This document shows, one piece after another, positions 6,103-12,847 of a DNA stretch of 13,639 bases. A program made the position numbers and the translations under genes. A model generated the notes under the pieces. That model had not been told where the DNA came from. It saw only the letters and a program-made list of their open reading frames with translations, and searched no databases. Each line of letters opens with the position of its first letter. Positions within the stretch are counted from its first letter, which is position 1. Source of the DNA: Candidatus Methanophagales archaeon (GTDB lineage Archaea > Halobacteriota > Syntropharchaeia > Alkanophagales > Methanospirareceae). Where the stretch lies: assembly GCA_021161765.1 (NCBI GenBank), contig JAGGZZ010000021.1, positions 1 through 13,639 of the forward strand, in the 5' to 3' direction.

Positions 6103-7647
6103 TTAAGTAGCAATTGATAAAGTGCATGGGTTGGAACTAGGCATTTTTAAAGGGTCTTTCGTGGAATCCCTAACGAGTTTTATTAACTCATTTTTGTCAT
6201 AGTTTATCCTCGAATTCCCCATCATATCTCTCCCCAATTCTTCCATCGAATTTACCAGTTTTAACAAAATAAGCTGGGGATAATCGTTTTTTATGTAGTC
6301 CAATGCGGTGGAGTAAGGAGGCGAATTCACTATCCCATCTACACTTTCGCGCTCAAAAGCTTTTATATCTCTCGTATCCGCGACATACGTCTGCGAATCC
6401 CCGACTTCAATTTTCAGTACATCATTCAACTTATGGAATAAATAAATTCGTAAATACAAATTTTTTAATCTCGCTCTCAGCACATCCACAAAGTCATTCT
6501 TTGTCCTCCTCGCTACATCGCTAATTGCACCACTCAAAGAAAGAAGCAAAAATTCTCTAATAGCGTCATCGTCAAAGCTTCTCAATACTTCCCTCGCAAT
6601 AATAATCTTCTCAACAACGGAACTCATTAGTTCAATGTTCTTGTCTCTCATTTCTCGTATCGCCTGCTTTGCTTCGTCTTTTATTTTCGCGAAGTCAAGT
6701 TTGCTCTCGTAAAGCAACGTTTGACCACTGCACACCTTTTCGAAATATAATACTTCCACTTTAACTATCTCTATGTAATCCCTTATTGCAATCCTTAATT
6801 TATCTGAAGGAATTTTTATCGACTGGCATTTCACGTTACTCATCAAAACAGACAAAGGATTTATTTCCACACCCAAACTGTTAAGTCCTAAATAGCCCGC
6901 TTCTACTAACAGTGTCCCGCTCCCTGCGAAATTGTCCAATACTGTTCCTTTCTCTTCAGGATAAATGTAATTTAGCAGCGCTCTGACCATTTTAGGGTGG
7001 AACTTTCCTTTGTAGGGGTGCATATAATGATTCAAATACAGTGATAGCTCCTCTCTAATTGCGAAATAATCTTCTAATCTTTTACCTATGCTCAATGTGG
7101 AAGATGCAGGTATTCGGTAATAGTTTTTGAATAAATGCGAGAACAGAATATCGACATTCCTGTCCACCTCCGCCTCGTTCCTGCTTAATTTTGATATATA
7201 TTCAGATTTTTCCAGAAAGTACTGGTTTGTTATGAATCGGAACAGCACATAGCCCTTTTCCTTGAAAATCTGGACATTTTTGCCAATTGTTCCTTCCGGA
7301 AACACATCACTCAGTAGTTTTTGTGGCTCTTCTGCACTTTCCACGACCATAAAAATCTCTCTTGTGTATGCAAGTCGCTTGACAAGGTCAGATGCATTAA
7401 TAAAATCGCTTCTCACGCCATAATATCCCTGAATCATACCATAAGGCAGTTCCGGGGTTATGATATCCTGAATTCTGAAAGGTTCTTTTGTAAATTCTTT
7501 TAGCGGTTCTTCCATCAGTTTGTCAACGAAATTACGGATTGGTTCAACCTGTCCGAACAGGCTAAGAAGTTCTAACTTAGCAAACTCTTCCGCTTCATGC
7601 TCGCTTTTTATGCTGTTGAACAGTTTAAAATACCAGTATGAGTTCAT
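6103..7647 (-). CDS. DNA methyltransferase (probably N4-cytosine), C-terminally truncated
   Basis: A 514-residue protein. The N-terminal ~200 residues are a mixed domain specific to this archaeal-type group. The methyltransferase fold then appears in the order X, I, II, IV: HPYKGKFHPKMVRALLNYI (from residue 210), the SAM-binding loop VLDNFAGSGTLLVEA (236-250), the acidic GVEINPLSV, and the catalytic IVNSPPYSTALDY with NSPPY at 441-445. The SPPY form favours N4-cytosine methylation. After SPPY the family should continue through motifs V-VIII for more than 100 residues, including a 'VLKPGG..IIIGN' strand. Here similarity ends at about DPLKM and the protein finishes with twelve unrelated residues, so the 3' end is lost. 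The fold is probably incomplete and the enzyme inactive. It is the first gene of the operon with the endonuclease. Confidence 0.75.
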   Translation of the reverse strand: MNSYWYFKLFNSIKSEHEAEEFAKLELLSLFGQVEPIRNFVDKLMEEPLKEFTKEPFRIQDIITPELPYGMIQGYYGVRSDFINASDLVKRLAYTREIFMVVESAEEPQKLLSDVFPEGTIGKNVQIFKEKGYVLFRFITNQYFLEKSEYISKLSRNEAEVDRNVDILFSHLFKNYYRIPASSTLSIGKRLEDYFAIREELSLYLNHYMHPYKGKFHPKMVRALLNYIYPEEKGTVLDNFAGSGTLLVEAGYLGLNSLGVEINPLSVLMSNVKCQSIKIPSDKLRIAIRDYIEIVKVEVLYFEKVCSGQTLLYESKLDFAKIKDEAKQAIREMRDKNIELMSSVVEKIIIAREVLRSFDDDAIREFLLLSLSGAISDVARRTKNDFVDVLRARLKNLYLRIYLFHKLNDVLKIEVGDSQTYVADTRDIKAFERESVDGIVNSPPYSTALDYIKNDYPQLILLKLVNSMEELGRDMMGNSRINYDKNELIKLVRDSTKDPLKMPSSNPCTLSIAT

Positions 7648-7667
7648 TTCCCGATTTTTATATTCTT

Positions 7668-7798
7668 TTACTTCTCGTTGAATATTTCTATGTCACGACG
7701 CTTTCCTTTCACCTGAACATAGTATCTTCTCTCTCTTTCTCTATCCCATCAATCGTCTTTTTGAGATATTTCAGTTTCTCCTCAACTAATTTGTCCAT
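7668..7798 (-). pseudogene. Short decayed ORF with a strong Shine-Dalgarno site
   Basis: AAGGAGGGAGAG directly precedes ATG at 7798. The frame reads MDKLVEEKLKYLKKTIDGIE and stops after 29 codons (7709). In another frame the sequence continues as RRYYVQVKGKRRDIEIFNEK and stops at 7668, just before the methyltransferase start. Joined by one frameshift, the two halves would give a small basic protein of about 42 residues. The first half resembles the helical start of small HepT/DUF86-like or coiled proteins, but this is too short to name. Either a frameshifted small gene ahead of the methyltransferase or two unrelated fragments. Confidence 0.35.
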
Positions 7799-7837
7799 CT
7801 CTCCCTCCTTATGCAATTACTACCTGGTGGAGTATAT

Positions 7838-7915
7838 AAATCCTAAATCCTAATAAAAATGATTTGTTTAGAATTTTGATATTTGAATCTGTTTAGAATT
7901 TCATGCTTGAGATCT
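7838..7915. repeat. AT-rich dispersed repeat, copy 1
   Basis: The segment begins with AAATCCTAAATCCTAAT, a 17-mer found identically at 12601. It continues with GATATTTGAATCTGTTTAG and GAATTTCATGCTTGAGA, which resemble the right half of the copy at 12601-12732. It fills the intergenic space between dadD and the small ORF at 7798. This copy is shorter and more degenerate. It is probably a non-autonomous, hairpin-type intergenic repeat. Confidence 0.55.
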
Positions 7916-7926
7916 AGTATTTTTAC

Positions 7927-9189
7927 CTACCCCCGCTTCACGAGTTCATAGGCAACCTCTTTTGCCCTCTCCCTTATTTCCTCCTCTCCTTCTACCTTCC
8001 TGCCAGCCATTAAAATCTTTCCGTCACATATCACGGTATCAACGCAACTGCCATTCGCAGAATAGACAATATTTGAGGTTAAATTATGGTTCGGCGTAAG
8101 TTCCGCGTGTTTCAAGTCCAGCAGCACAACGTCAGCTAATTTACCCGCTTCAAGCACACCGGAATTCAGCCTGAACATTTTTGCCGCGTTACGCGTTGCA
8201 AGCTCAAAAGACTCATTAGCAGGCATGCTCGTTGGGCTGCCGAACGCCTTCTGTAACAAAGACGCTATCTTCATCTCCTCAAACATGTCAAGGTTGTTGT
8301 TAGAAGCGCAGCCGTCGGTTCCAAGTGCAATATTAGCGTACAACCCGGCATTTTTCAGCTCCTCGTAGGGCATCCTCCCGGCTGATAATTTCATGTTCGA
8401 CACCGGATTATGCACTATCTTCATGTCGTTTTTTTTCAACAGTTCCATCTCTTTTTTGCTCAGATGAACGCAATGACATGCAATCGTTCTCGGACTTAAA
8501 AAGTCAATGCTATCGAGATATTCTACGGGACGCATCGCATACCTTTTTATGCACGCTTCAACCTCCTCATCTGTCTCGGATAGGTGTATATGAACCAGCA
8601 GGTCGTGTTTATCTGCAAAATCGCGCACCCAGCAGAGGCTTTCTTCCGAAACCGTGTAGATTGCATGCGGTCCGAGCGCAAAAATGATTCGTTCCGGCAG
8701 TTTTTTGCTTTCCGCGTATAAACCTTCATTCCTTTTTCTCTGCTCCTTTGCCCTATCGTCGTCAAAACCGTCAATGAACACCGCGGATAACGCCGCCCTT
8801 ATTCCCGTTTCCGAAACCGCCCTTGCACTGCCTCTCCAGTGCCAGTACATATCGTTAAAGAAAACCGTGCCTGATTTTATCATCTCCAAACACGCGAGTT
8901 TCGTCCCCCAATAAACGTCATCTTCCGTCAGCTTCGCTTCTGTTGGCCATATCTTTGTCGAGAGCCATTCCTGAAGCGGCATATCGTCTGCATATCCACG
9001 CAGTAACGTCATTGCTGCATGTGTGTGCGCGTTGAACAATCCGGGAATCGCTGCTTTTCCTTTACCTTCTATTACAAATTCCGCCTCTTTACCGTTACCG
9101 GCTTCGCTAATCGCTTCTATCAAATTCCCCTCGATGTAGATATTCCTCTCTTTTCCTTCCACCAGCACGCGCTTTATCAGGATTGACAT
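7927..9189 (-). CDS. dadD: 5'-deoxyadenosine / S-adenosylhomocysteine / methylthioadenosine deaminase
   Basis: A 420-residue amidohydrolase of the COG0402 group. Its closest archaeal type is DadD/MtaD, which deaminates 5'-deoxyadenosine, SAH and MTA to the inosine forms; in methanogens this recycles SAM by-products. Visible residues: metal ligands H55 and H57 in FNAHTHAAMTLLRG, HIHLSET with H202 and E205, CHCVHLS (H242), HNPVSNMKLSAG, and D292 in ALGTDGCASNN. The N-terminal beta-sandwich starts at residue 2, and its C-terminal half ends near the stop. The length is normal and the frame is clean. Start at 9189 fits the beginning of homology. It is divergent from the scrapyard at 9309 onward and shares a substrate theme with ade on its other side. 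Exact substrate preference cannot be read from the sequence; a chlorohydrolase-type relative is the main alternative. Confidence 0.88.
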   Translation of the reverse strand: MSILIKRVLVEGKERNIYIEGNLIEAISEAGNGKEAEFVIEGKGKAAIPGLFNAHTHAAMTLLRGYADDMPLQEWLSTKIWPTEAKLTEDDVYWGTKLACLEMIKSGTVFFNDMYWHWRGSARAVSETGIRAALSAVFIDGFDDDRAKEQRKRNEGLYAESKKLPERIIFALGPHAIYTVSEESLCWVRDFADKHDLLVHIHLSETDEEVEACIKRYAMRPVEYLDSIDFLSPRTIACHCVHLSKKEMELLKKNDMKIVHNPVSNMKLSAGRMPYEELKNAGLYANIALGTDGCASNNNLDMFEEMKIASLLQKAFGSPTSMPANESFELATRNAAKMFRLNSGVLEAGKLADVVLLDLKHAELTPNHNLTSNIVYSANGSCVDTVICDGKILMAGRKVEGEEEIRERAKEVAYELVKRG

Positions 9190-9410
9190 ATATTACATTT
9201 AGTATTCACACTGTATGATAGAAGCAAGCGATAAACCTTAAATCTATTCAATAGCAAAGCTACCGCTATCACCACGGATACCAATTTTATAACCTACACC
9301 GGCACAATCTAATTTTCTTTAGACCAGTCATACACAAGTATCCTGAAAACGCAGGGAACACGATTCCAGCCAAAATGAAACCGAAAAAAATTATATCCTG
9401 TGCTGTACAA

Positions 9411-9494
9411 GAAATCGCCCAAACAATCAACAATAAAGTCGCTGGTAACGTGTGAACCGGTGAAGTACAGATAGAGTTCATCAGTGAGTTCCAT
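9411..9494 (-). mobile_element. ISAzo13-like transposase, internal DDE-region fragment
   Basis: The minus-strand frame starting at 9494 reads ELTDELYLYFTGSHVTSDFI, then VDCLGDF. This matches the block of ISAzo13-type transposases around 'DELYLYFT.SKVTSDFIVD.LE.W' that precedes the 'NLDNGPENHSRRTQF' motif. Similarity ends at GDF and the DNGPEN motif is absent. It is a later part of the same protein family as the fragment at 2597-2755. About 120 nt further along, the minus strand can encode a hydrophobic stretch (FFGFILAGIVFPAFSGYL) in another frame, which I cannot assign. Confidence 0.65.
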
Positions 9495-9535
9495 GCTTTG
9501 CTCCCAGTTGTGATAACTACTAATATATCACACTT

Positions 9536-9972
9536 TTGGGATTATTTAAATTAGCTACCCCTTACGTGCCTGACGTCGAGCTGCGAGCGGGTTCTTATGA
9601 AATCGTTGAATTGGAGGGATTAAGCAATAAGGACATAGAGAAGATGGTGAGAAGAGAATGTTCAAATTTTTCTGATGCGATTGTGAAGTGGATCATCTTT
9701 CTTTCAAAAGGGTATCCGTATATTGCGAGGTCGCTTGCTTATATTTGCGATAGGAAAAACACCGAAATGGAGATGTTTGAGTTCCTAAAGACCTTAAAAG
9801 ATGACGACATAAAACATAATCTTGACAAAATCCATACTACCACAAGGCGATAGAGGAGGTAAAAGCTGAGCCTGATCCGATTTACATCCTTCTTGAGAAG
9901 GCAGAAGAAAAGAAGGACAAAGAATGGAAAGCTGTAGCCCTTCTCAGCCTGAGTGATGCTCATAGAGCGTGA
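9536..9972 (+). pseudogene. STAND/AAA-type ATPase with helical repeats, remnant
   Basis: The first frame (9536-9853) has LRAGSYEIVELEGLSNKDIE, then a helical KWIIFLSKGYPYIARSLAYI segment. These resemble the end of the ATPase module and winged-helix region of STAND/NACHT-like proteins ('E-I-x-L-x-x-L' and 'G-x-P-x-x-x-x-x-L'). The frame then breaks at about 9835 and continues in another frame as YYHKAIEEVKAEPDPIYILL and EKAEEKKDKEWKAVALLSLS, a TPR-like helical repeat, to a stop at 9972. The P-loop and Walker B half is absent, as is the rest of the repeat region. No start codon fits the beginning of homology. The last ~36 nt are also claimed on the opposite strand by the IS1634-like remnant, so the true junction is probably near 9936. 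Confidence 0.55.
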
Positions 9973-10324
9973 GAACACGGAATTCAGATCGTAAACAAGC
10001 ACGTTAGAGAGATTCTTCGGGTTTAGACTTGGATTATTGCCAGAAACACCCACCATCGCAAGAGCGCAGCTATCCTCCCAGTGGCCTGGGAAACCCTCTT
10101 CCAACAGGGGCTTGATGTCCTTCATCATCTCGTGTAGCAGCACCGAATTACCATACTCGGTGATATTCCGCGGACCGGCAACAGTCCGTTTATTTTTCCC
10201 TTTCGGAATAAATCCCTTTTCTTTGTCAAGTTTTCCGAGGTATTTTGACACTTTGCGCCTCTTTTTTTATTGCCCTGTCATAGCGACTGGTTGTATGATA
10301 GGCATAGCAATTTGACCCCTGCAT
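9936..10324 (-). mobile_element. IS1634-like transposase, N-terminal part with frameshift and internal deletions
   Basis: The minus strand begins with GSNCYAYHTTSRYDR (from 10324). A frame break in an A-run follows, then KKRRKVSKYLGKLDKEKGFI, PKGKNKRTVAGPRNITEYGN and MMKDIKPLLEEGFPGHWE. These are the N-terminal blocks of IS1634/IS4-superfamily transposases. SGNNP is then joined to SLNPKNLSNVL, which is joined directly to VYDLNSVFSRSMSITQAEKG, the region of the first catalytic aspartate. Intervening segments usual in the family are missing, so at least two internal deletions are inferred. The remaining DDE core is gone, and no terminal repeats were found. It separates the STAND-like remnant from the receiver-domain remnant. 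Confidence 0.65.
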
Positions 10325-10356
10325 CTTTATTTCGAGACACTTTTTACCTTCATGTC

Positions 10357-10662
10357 GCTGATTTTGATAGTGTTTCTGCTTATAATGGAGCAGAGGCAAT
10401 AAAGAAACTGCGAGAAGCCAAGACCAAAACCGTTCCAGAATTGATTTTACTGGATATAATGATGCCCGGTGTGACAGCGAAAGAGGTCGTTGAAGAGATA
10501 TCAAAAGCAGAGGAGTACTCAAGAATCAAAATTATTTACGTGACGGCAGTTAATGTTTCTGAAGCGGAGGAAAAAGATATGTTAAAGCTAAAACATGTTG
10601 TCGGATTTATTACAAAAAGAAAACCTGTGCTAAAAGAAAAAGCAAAAAAAGTTTATAAATAA
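10357..10662 (+). pseudogene. Response-regulator receiver domain lacking its N-terminus
   Basis: DFDSVSAYNGAEAIKKLREA, then VPELILLDIMMPG (phosphoacceptor Asp), IKIIYVTAV (conserved Thr) and VVGFITKRKP (conserved Lys) are the second half of beta-2 through beta-5 of a receiver domain. Beta-1 with the acidic pair (usually 'ILIVDDE') and the first helix are absent, replaced by sequence next to the transposase remnant. The open frame extends back to 10270, but that part has no receiver similarity. Without the acidic Mg2+ site it should not be phosphorylated normally. It ends with a basic tail and a stop at 10662. No histidine kinase is nearby. Confidence 0.7.
10652..10661 (+). promoter_or_regulatory. 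Possible archaeal TATA box for ade
   Basis: TTTATAAATA lies about 55 nt upstream of the ade ATG and overlaps the end of the receiver remnant. With the usual archaeal spacing of about 25 nt it would give a transcript with a leader of roughly 30 nt. No clear BRE was identified, so this is only a plausible candidate in an AT-rich stretch. Confidence 0.3.
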
Positions 10663-10668
10663 TCTCGT

Positions 10669-10691
10669 AAAAATCTGTGTAATCGGGTGCT
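10669..10691. repeat. Degenerate half-copy of the ade palindrome arm
   Basis: AAAAATCTGTGTAATCGGGT upstream of ade resembles the first part of the right arm of the palindrome at 11901-12005, which begins AAAAATCTGTGTAAATCCGT. The opposite arm is not present. It may be a solo remnant of the same repeat family or coincidence. Confidence 0.3.
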
Positions 10692-10715
10692 TAATACTTT
10701 TCGGACTGATTATAA

Positions 10716-12593
10716 ATGAACACAATAGATCTGCTTGATGTCGCCTCAGGCATCGAAAAAGCGGAGTTAGTGATAAAAAGCGCAAACCTGGTGAACGTAT
10801 GCAGTAGCGAGATATACGACGAAACCGACATTGCAATCGCCGGTGGAATAGTAGCCGGATTAGGACGATACAAAGGAAGAAACGAGATAGAAGCGAAAGA
10901 CAAATATGCCGTCCCGGGATTGATAGACGGGCATACGCACATAGAAATGTGCATGCTTTCGGTAACCGAGTTCGCAAGGGCGGTAGTTCCCCGTGGAACG
11001 ACCACGGTGGTGGCAGACCCGCATGAGATAGCCAATGTCTTGGGTATCAAAGGCATAAGAGCGATTTTAGAGGAGGCGAAGGCAACACCGCTAAACGTGT
11101 TTTGTATGGCTCCTTCCTGCGTGCCTTCTACCGACCCCGAGCTGGGACTTGAGACTTCGGGTGCGAGGATAGGAGCAGAGGAAATAAAGCAACTGCTGCA
11201 ACTGGAGGAAGTTATCGGTCTGGCAGAAGTGATGAACTACGGCGGTGTGATAGCAAAAGAAGAGGAGGTATGGACTAAAATAGAGGTTGCGAAGGCGTTA
11301 AAAATGCCAATAGATGGCCATGCTCCTCTACTCCGCGGTAAAGAGCTAAACGCGTATGTCTTGAGTGGTGTCGGCTCAGACCACGAGAGCGTCTCTTACG
11401 AAGAAGCGCAGGAAAAGCTCCGGCTGGGTATGCGCGTGATGGTAAGAGAAGGTTCAGTAGCGAAGAACATGAAGAACATCGCTCCTTTGTTGAAATCCGC
11501 GGATACACGTAATTGCATGCTTGTCACAGACGGCGACCGAACACCGCTTGATTTACAGAAAGAGGGCTATTTAGACCATGTTTTTAGAAGAGCCATTGAA
11601 GAAGGCATAGACCCCGTGAACGCCGTGCAGATGTGTACGATAAATCCTGCGCAATGGTTCAAACTCGATGGTTCTTTTGGAAGTATTGCACCCGGTAAAA
11701 TCGCGGACATCGTGCTGTTAAACAATCTGGAGCGATTTGACGTGGAGAAAGTGGTGGTGAACGGAACGATTTTGACGGATTTTGCTCCTCGCTCCGGGCA
11801 TAAATATAGCTATCCCGAATATGGCACAACGGTAAGGATAAAGCCTGTAAAGCCAGAGGATTTTGAACTAAAGCTAAATTTAGACGGAAAAATAAATTAT
11901 AGACACAGATTAACGCAGATTAACACCGATAAAAAGAGCAATGCCGTTAGCCCAGTCCAACAAAAGAACGAAAAAATCTGTGTAAATCCGTGTAAATCCG
12001 TGTCTCAAATAGAAGGTGGTTATACCCTATATACAACAAGAAAAGCGCGAATAATCGGGTTGATAGAAGGCGAACTCCTGACTGAGGAACTTGTGGAGGA
12101 GATAAGCGGCATAGACCTCGCTCGTGACATATTGAAAATTGCCGTTGTTGAGAGGCATCACTACACCGGGAATATAGGTTTGGGGTTCGTAAAAGGGTTT
12201 GGGCTGAAAACCGGTGCTGCTGCTTCCTCTATTGCTCATGACTCGCATAATATAGTCGTTATAGGGACAAACGAAGCCGATATGGCTTTCGCTTGCAATC
12301 GCTTGAAGGAGATTGGCGGTGGAATAGTTCTATGCAGTGGGCGTGAGGTGAAAAACGAGTTGGAACTGCCCATTGCTGGATTAATGACCGATAAAAGGCT
12401 GGATTATGTGGCGAAAAAACAAAACGAGCTGGAAGATAAAATTTCAGAGATGGGCTGCAAACTGCAAGCTCCTTTTATCACGATGTCTTTTCTCGCTTTG
12501 CCCGTGATACCCGCACTGAAGATAACGGATAAGGGATTGGTGGATGTGGGGAAACGAAAGGTAGTGAATGTATTCGTAGAATGTGCTCAATAA
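10716..12593 (+). CDS. ade: Adenine deaminase with an in-frame repeat insertion
   Basis: Converts adenine to hypoxanthine and ammonia in purine salvage; cytosolic, metal-dependent amidohydrolase (COG1001). Visible blocks: AVPGLIDGHTHIEMCML (metal ligands H73, H75), RGTTTVVADPHEIANVLG, GLAEVMNYGGVI, DGHAPLLRGKELNAY, SDHESVSYEEA, and LVTDGDRTPLDL near residue 270. After the barrel comes PGKIADIVLLNN, then the family's C-terminal domain with ERHHYTGNIGLGFVKGFGL, SIAHDSHNIVVIG and LPIAGLMTD. At 625 residues it is longer than usual. Thirty-five residues (396-430, RHRLTQ to CKSVS) are encoded entirely by a palindromic repeat and are alien to the family; they sit in the linker between the two domains, so activity may be retained. 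Start at 10716 fits the homology. Upstream neighbours are remnants; no operon partner. Confidence 0.9.
   Translation: MNTIDLLDVASGIEKAELVIKSANLVNVCSSEIYDETDIAIAGGIVAGLGRYKGRNEIEAKDKYAVPGLIDGHTHIEMCMLSVTEFARAVVPRGTTTVVADPHEIANVLGIKGIRAILEEAKATPLNVFCMAPSCVPSTDPELGLETSGARIGAEEIKQLLQLEEVIGLAEVMNYGGVIAKEEEVWTKIEVAKALKMPIDGHAPLLRGKELNAYVLSGVGSDHESVSYEEAQEKLRLGMRVMVREGSVAKNMKNIAPLLKSADTRNCMLVTDGDRTPLDLQKEGYLDHVFRRAIEEGIDPVNAVQMCTINPAQWFKLDGSFGSIAPGKIADIVLLNNLERFDVEKVVVNGTILTDFAPRSGHKYSYPEYGTTVRIKPVKPEDFELKLNLDGKINYRHRLTQINTDKKSNAVSPVQQKNEKICVNPCKSVSQIEGGYTLYTTRKARIIGLIEGELLTEELVEEISGIDLARDILKIAVVERHHYTGNIGLGFVKGFGLKTGAAASSIAHDSHNIVVIGTNEADMAFACNRLKEIGGGIVLCSGREVKNELELPIAGLMTDKRLDYVAKKQNELEDKISEMGCKLQAPFITMSFLALPVIPALKITDKGLVDVGKRKVVNVFVECAQ
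11901..12005. repeat. 105-bp palindromic repeat inserted in frame inside ade
   Basis: The 30-nt arm 11901-11930 (AGACACAGATTAACGCAGAT...) is the reverse complement of the 30-nt arm 11976-12005 (ATCTGTGTAAATCCGTGTAA...) at 24 of 30 positions. A 45-nt loop lies between them. Each arm is built of roughly 10-nt units (ACACGGATTT-like). The element is exactly 105 nt, starts exactly on a codon boundary of ade (codon 396) and contains no stop in that frame. No clear target duplication is visible at its edges. Repeats of this ACAGATTAACACAGATT type are known as dispersed intergenic elements in several prokaryotes. Confidence 0.8.
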
Positions 12594-12600
12594 AGAGTGG

Positions 12601-12732
12601 AAATCCTAAATCCTAATTTCTAAACTCTAAACAATTTCAAAATCCAAAATCCCAAAAGAAAGGTCTGTTTTGAATTTTGAGTTTAGATATTGGAGTTTGT
12701 TTAGAATTTAGAGTTTCGTGCTTAGAATTTAT
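12601..12732. repeat. AT-rich imperfect inverted repeat, copy 2
   Basis: Starting 7 nt after the ade stop, the left part AAATCCTAAATCCTAAT and TTTCTAAACTCTAAACAA faces a right part TTTGTTTAGAATTTAGAG ending in GCTTAGAATTT. The halves are imperfect inverted complements and could form a long weak hairpin. The first 17 bases are identical to those of the copy at 7838. As it directly follows ade it might also act in 3' end formation, but no archaeal T-run terminator is obvious. Confidence 0.55.
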
Positions 12733-12815
12733 ACCACAAGATATTGCGCAATTACTATTCGTATGATAAAAATGCAATTCGAGTCAGGGTACTGTCTAAA
12801 AATATAGTGATTTAT

Positions 12816-12847
12816 CACCGCGGAGAGCGCCGAGTACGCAGAGTTTT
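12816..12847. repeat. GC-rich repeat with 9-bp periodicity
   Basis: Three tandem 9-mers, CGCGGAGAG, CGCCGAGTA and CGCAGAGTT (12819-12845), stand out from AT-rich flanks and follow CAC. The unit CGCnGAGnn resembles the dispersed 'CACGGAGnnCACGGAG' repeats seen in many environmental genomes. No inverted partner arm was found nearby, so this may be half of a larger palindrome. Confidence 0.45.

Noticed and set aside
8478..8914. Plus- and minus-strand alternative ORFs within dadD
   Set aside because: dadD has all amidohydrolase motifs in one frame across this stretch; the others have biased, unrelated translations.
9287..9410. Small membrane protein on the minus strand (FFGFILAGIVFPAF segment)
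   Set aside because: The hydrophobic stretch lies in a different frame from the transposase fragment, has no start or SD of its own, and may arise by chance.
11901..12005. CRISPR-like repeat array inside ade
   Set aside because: The short units are contiguous 10-nt imperfect copies arranged as two inverted arms, with no regular unique spacers.
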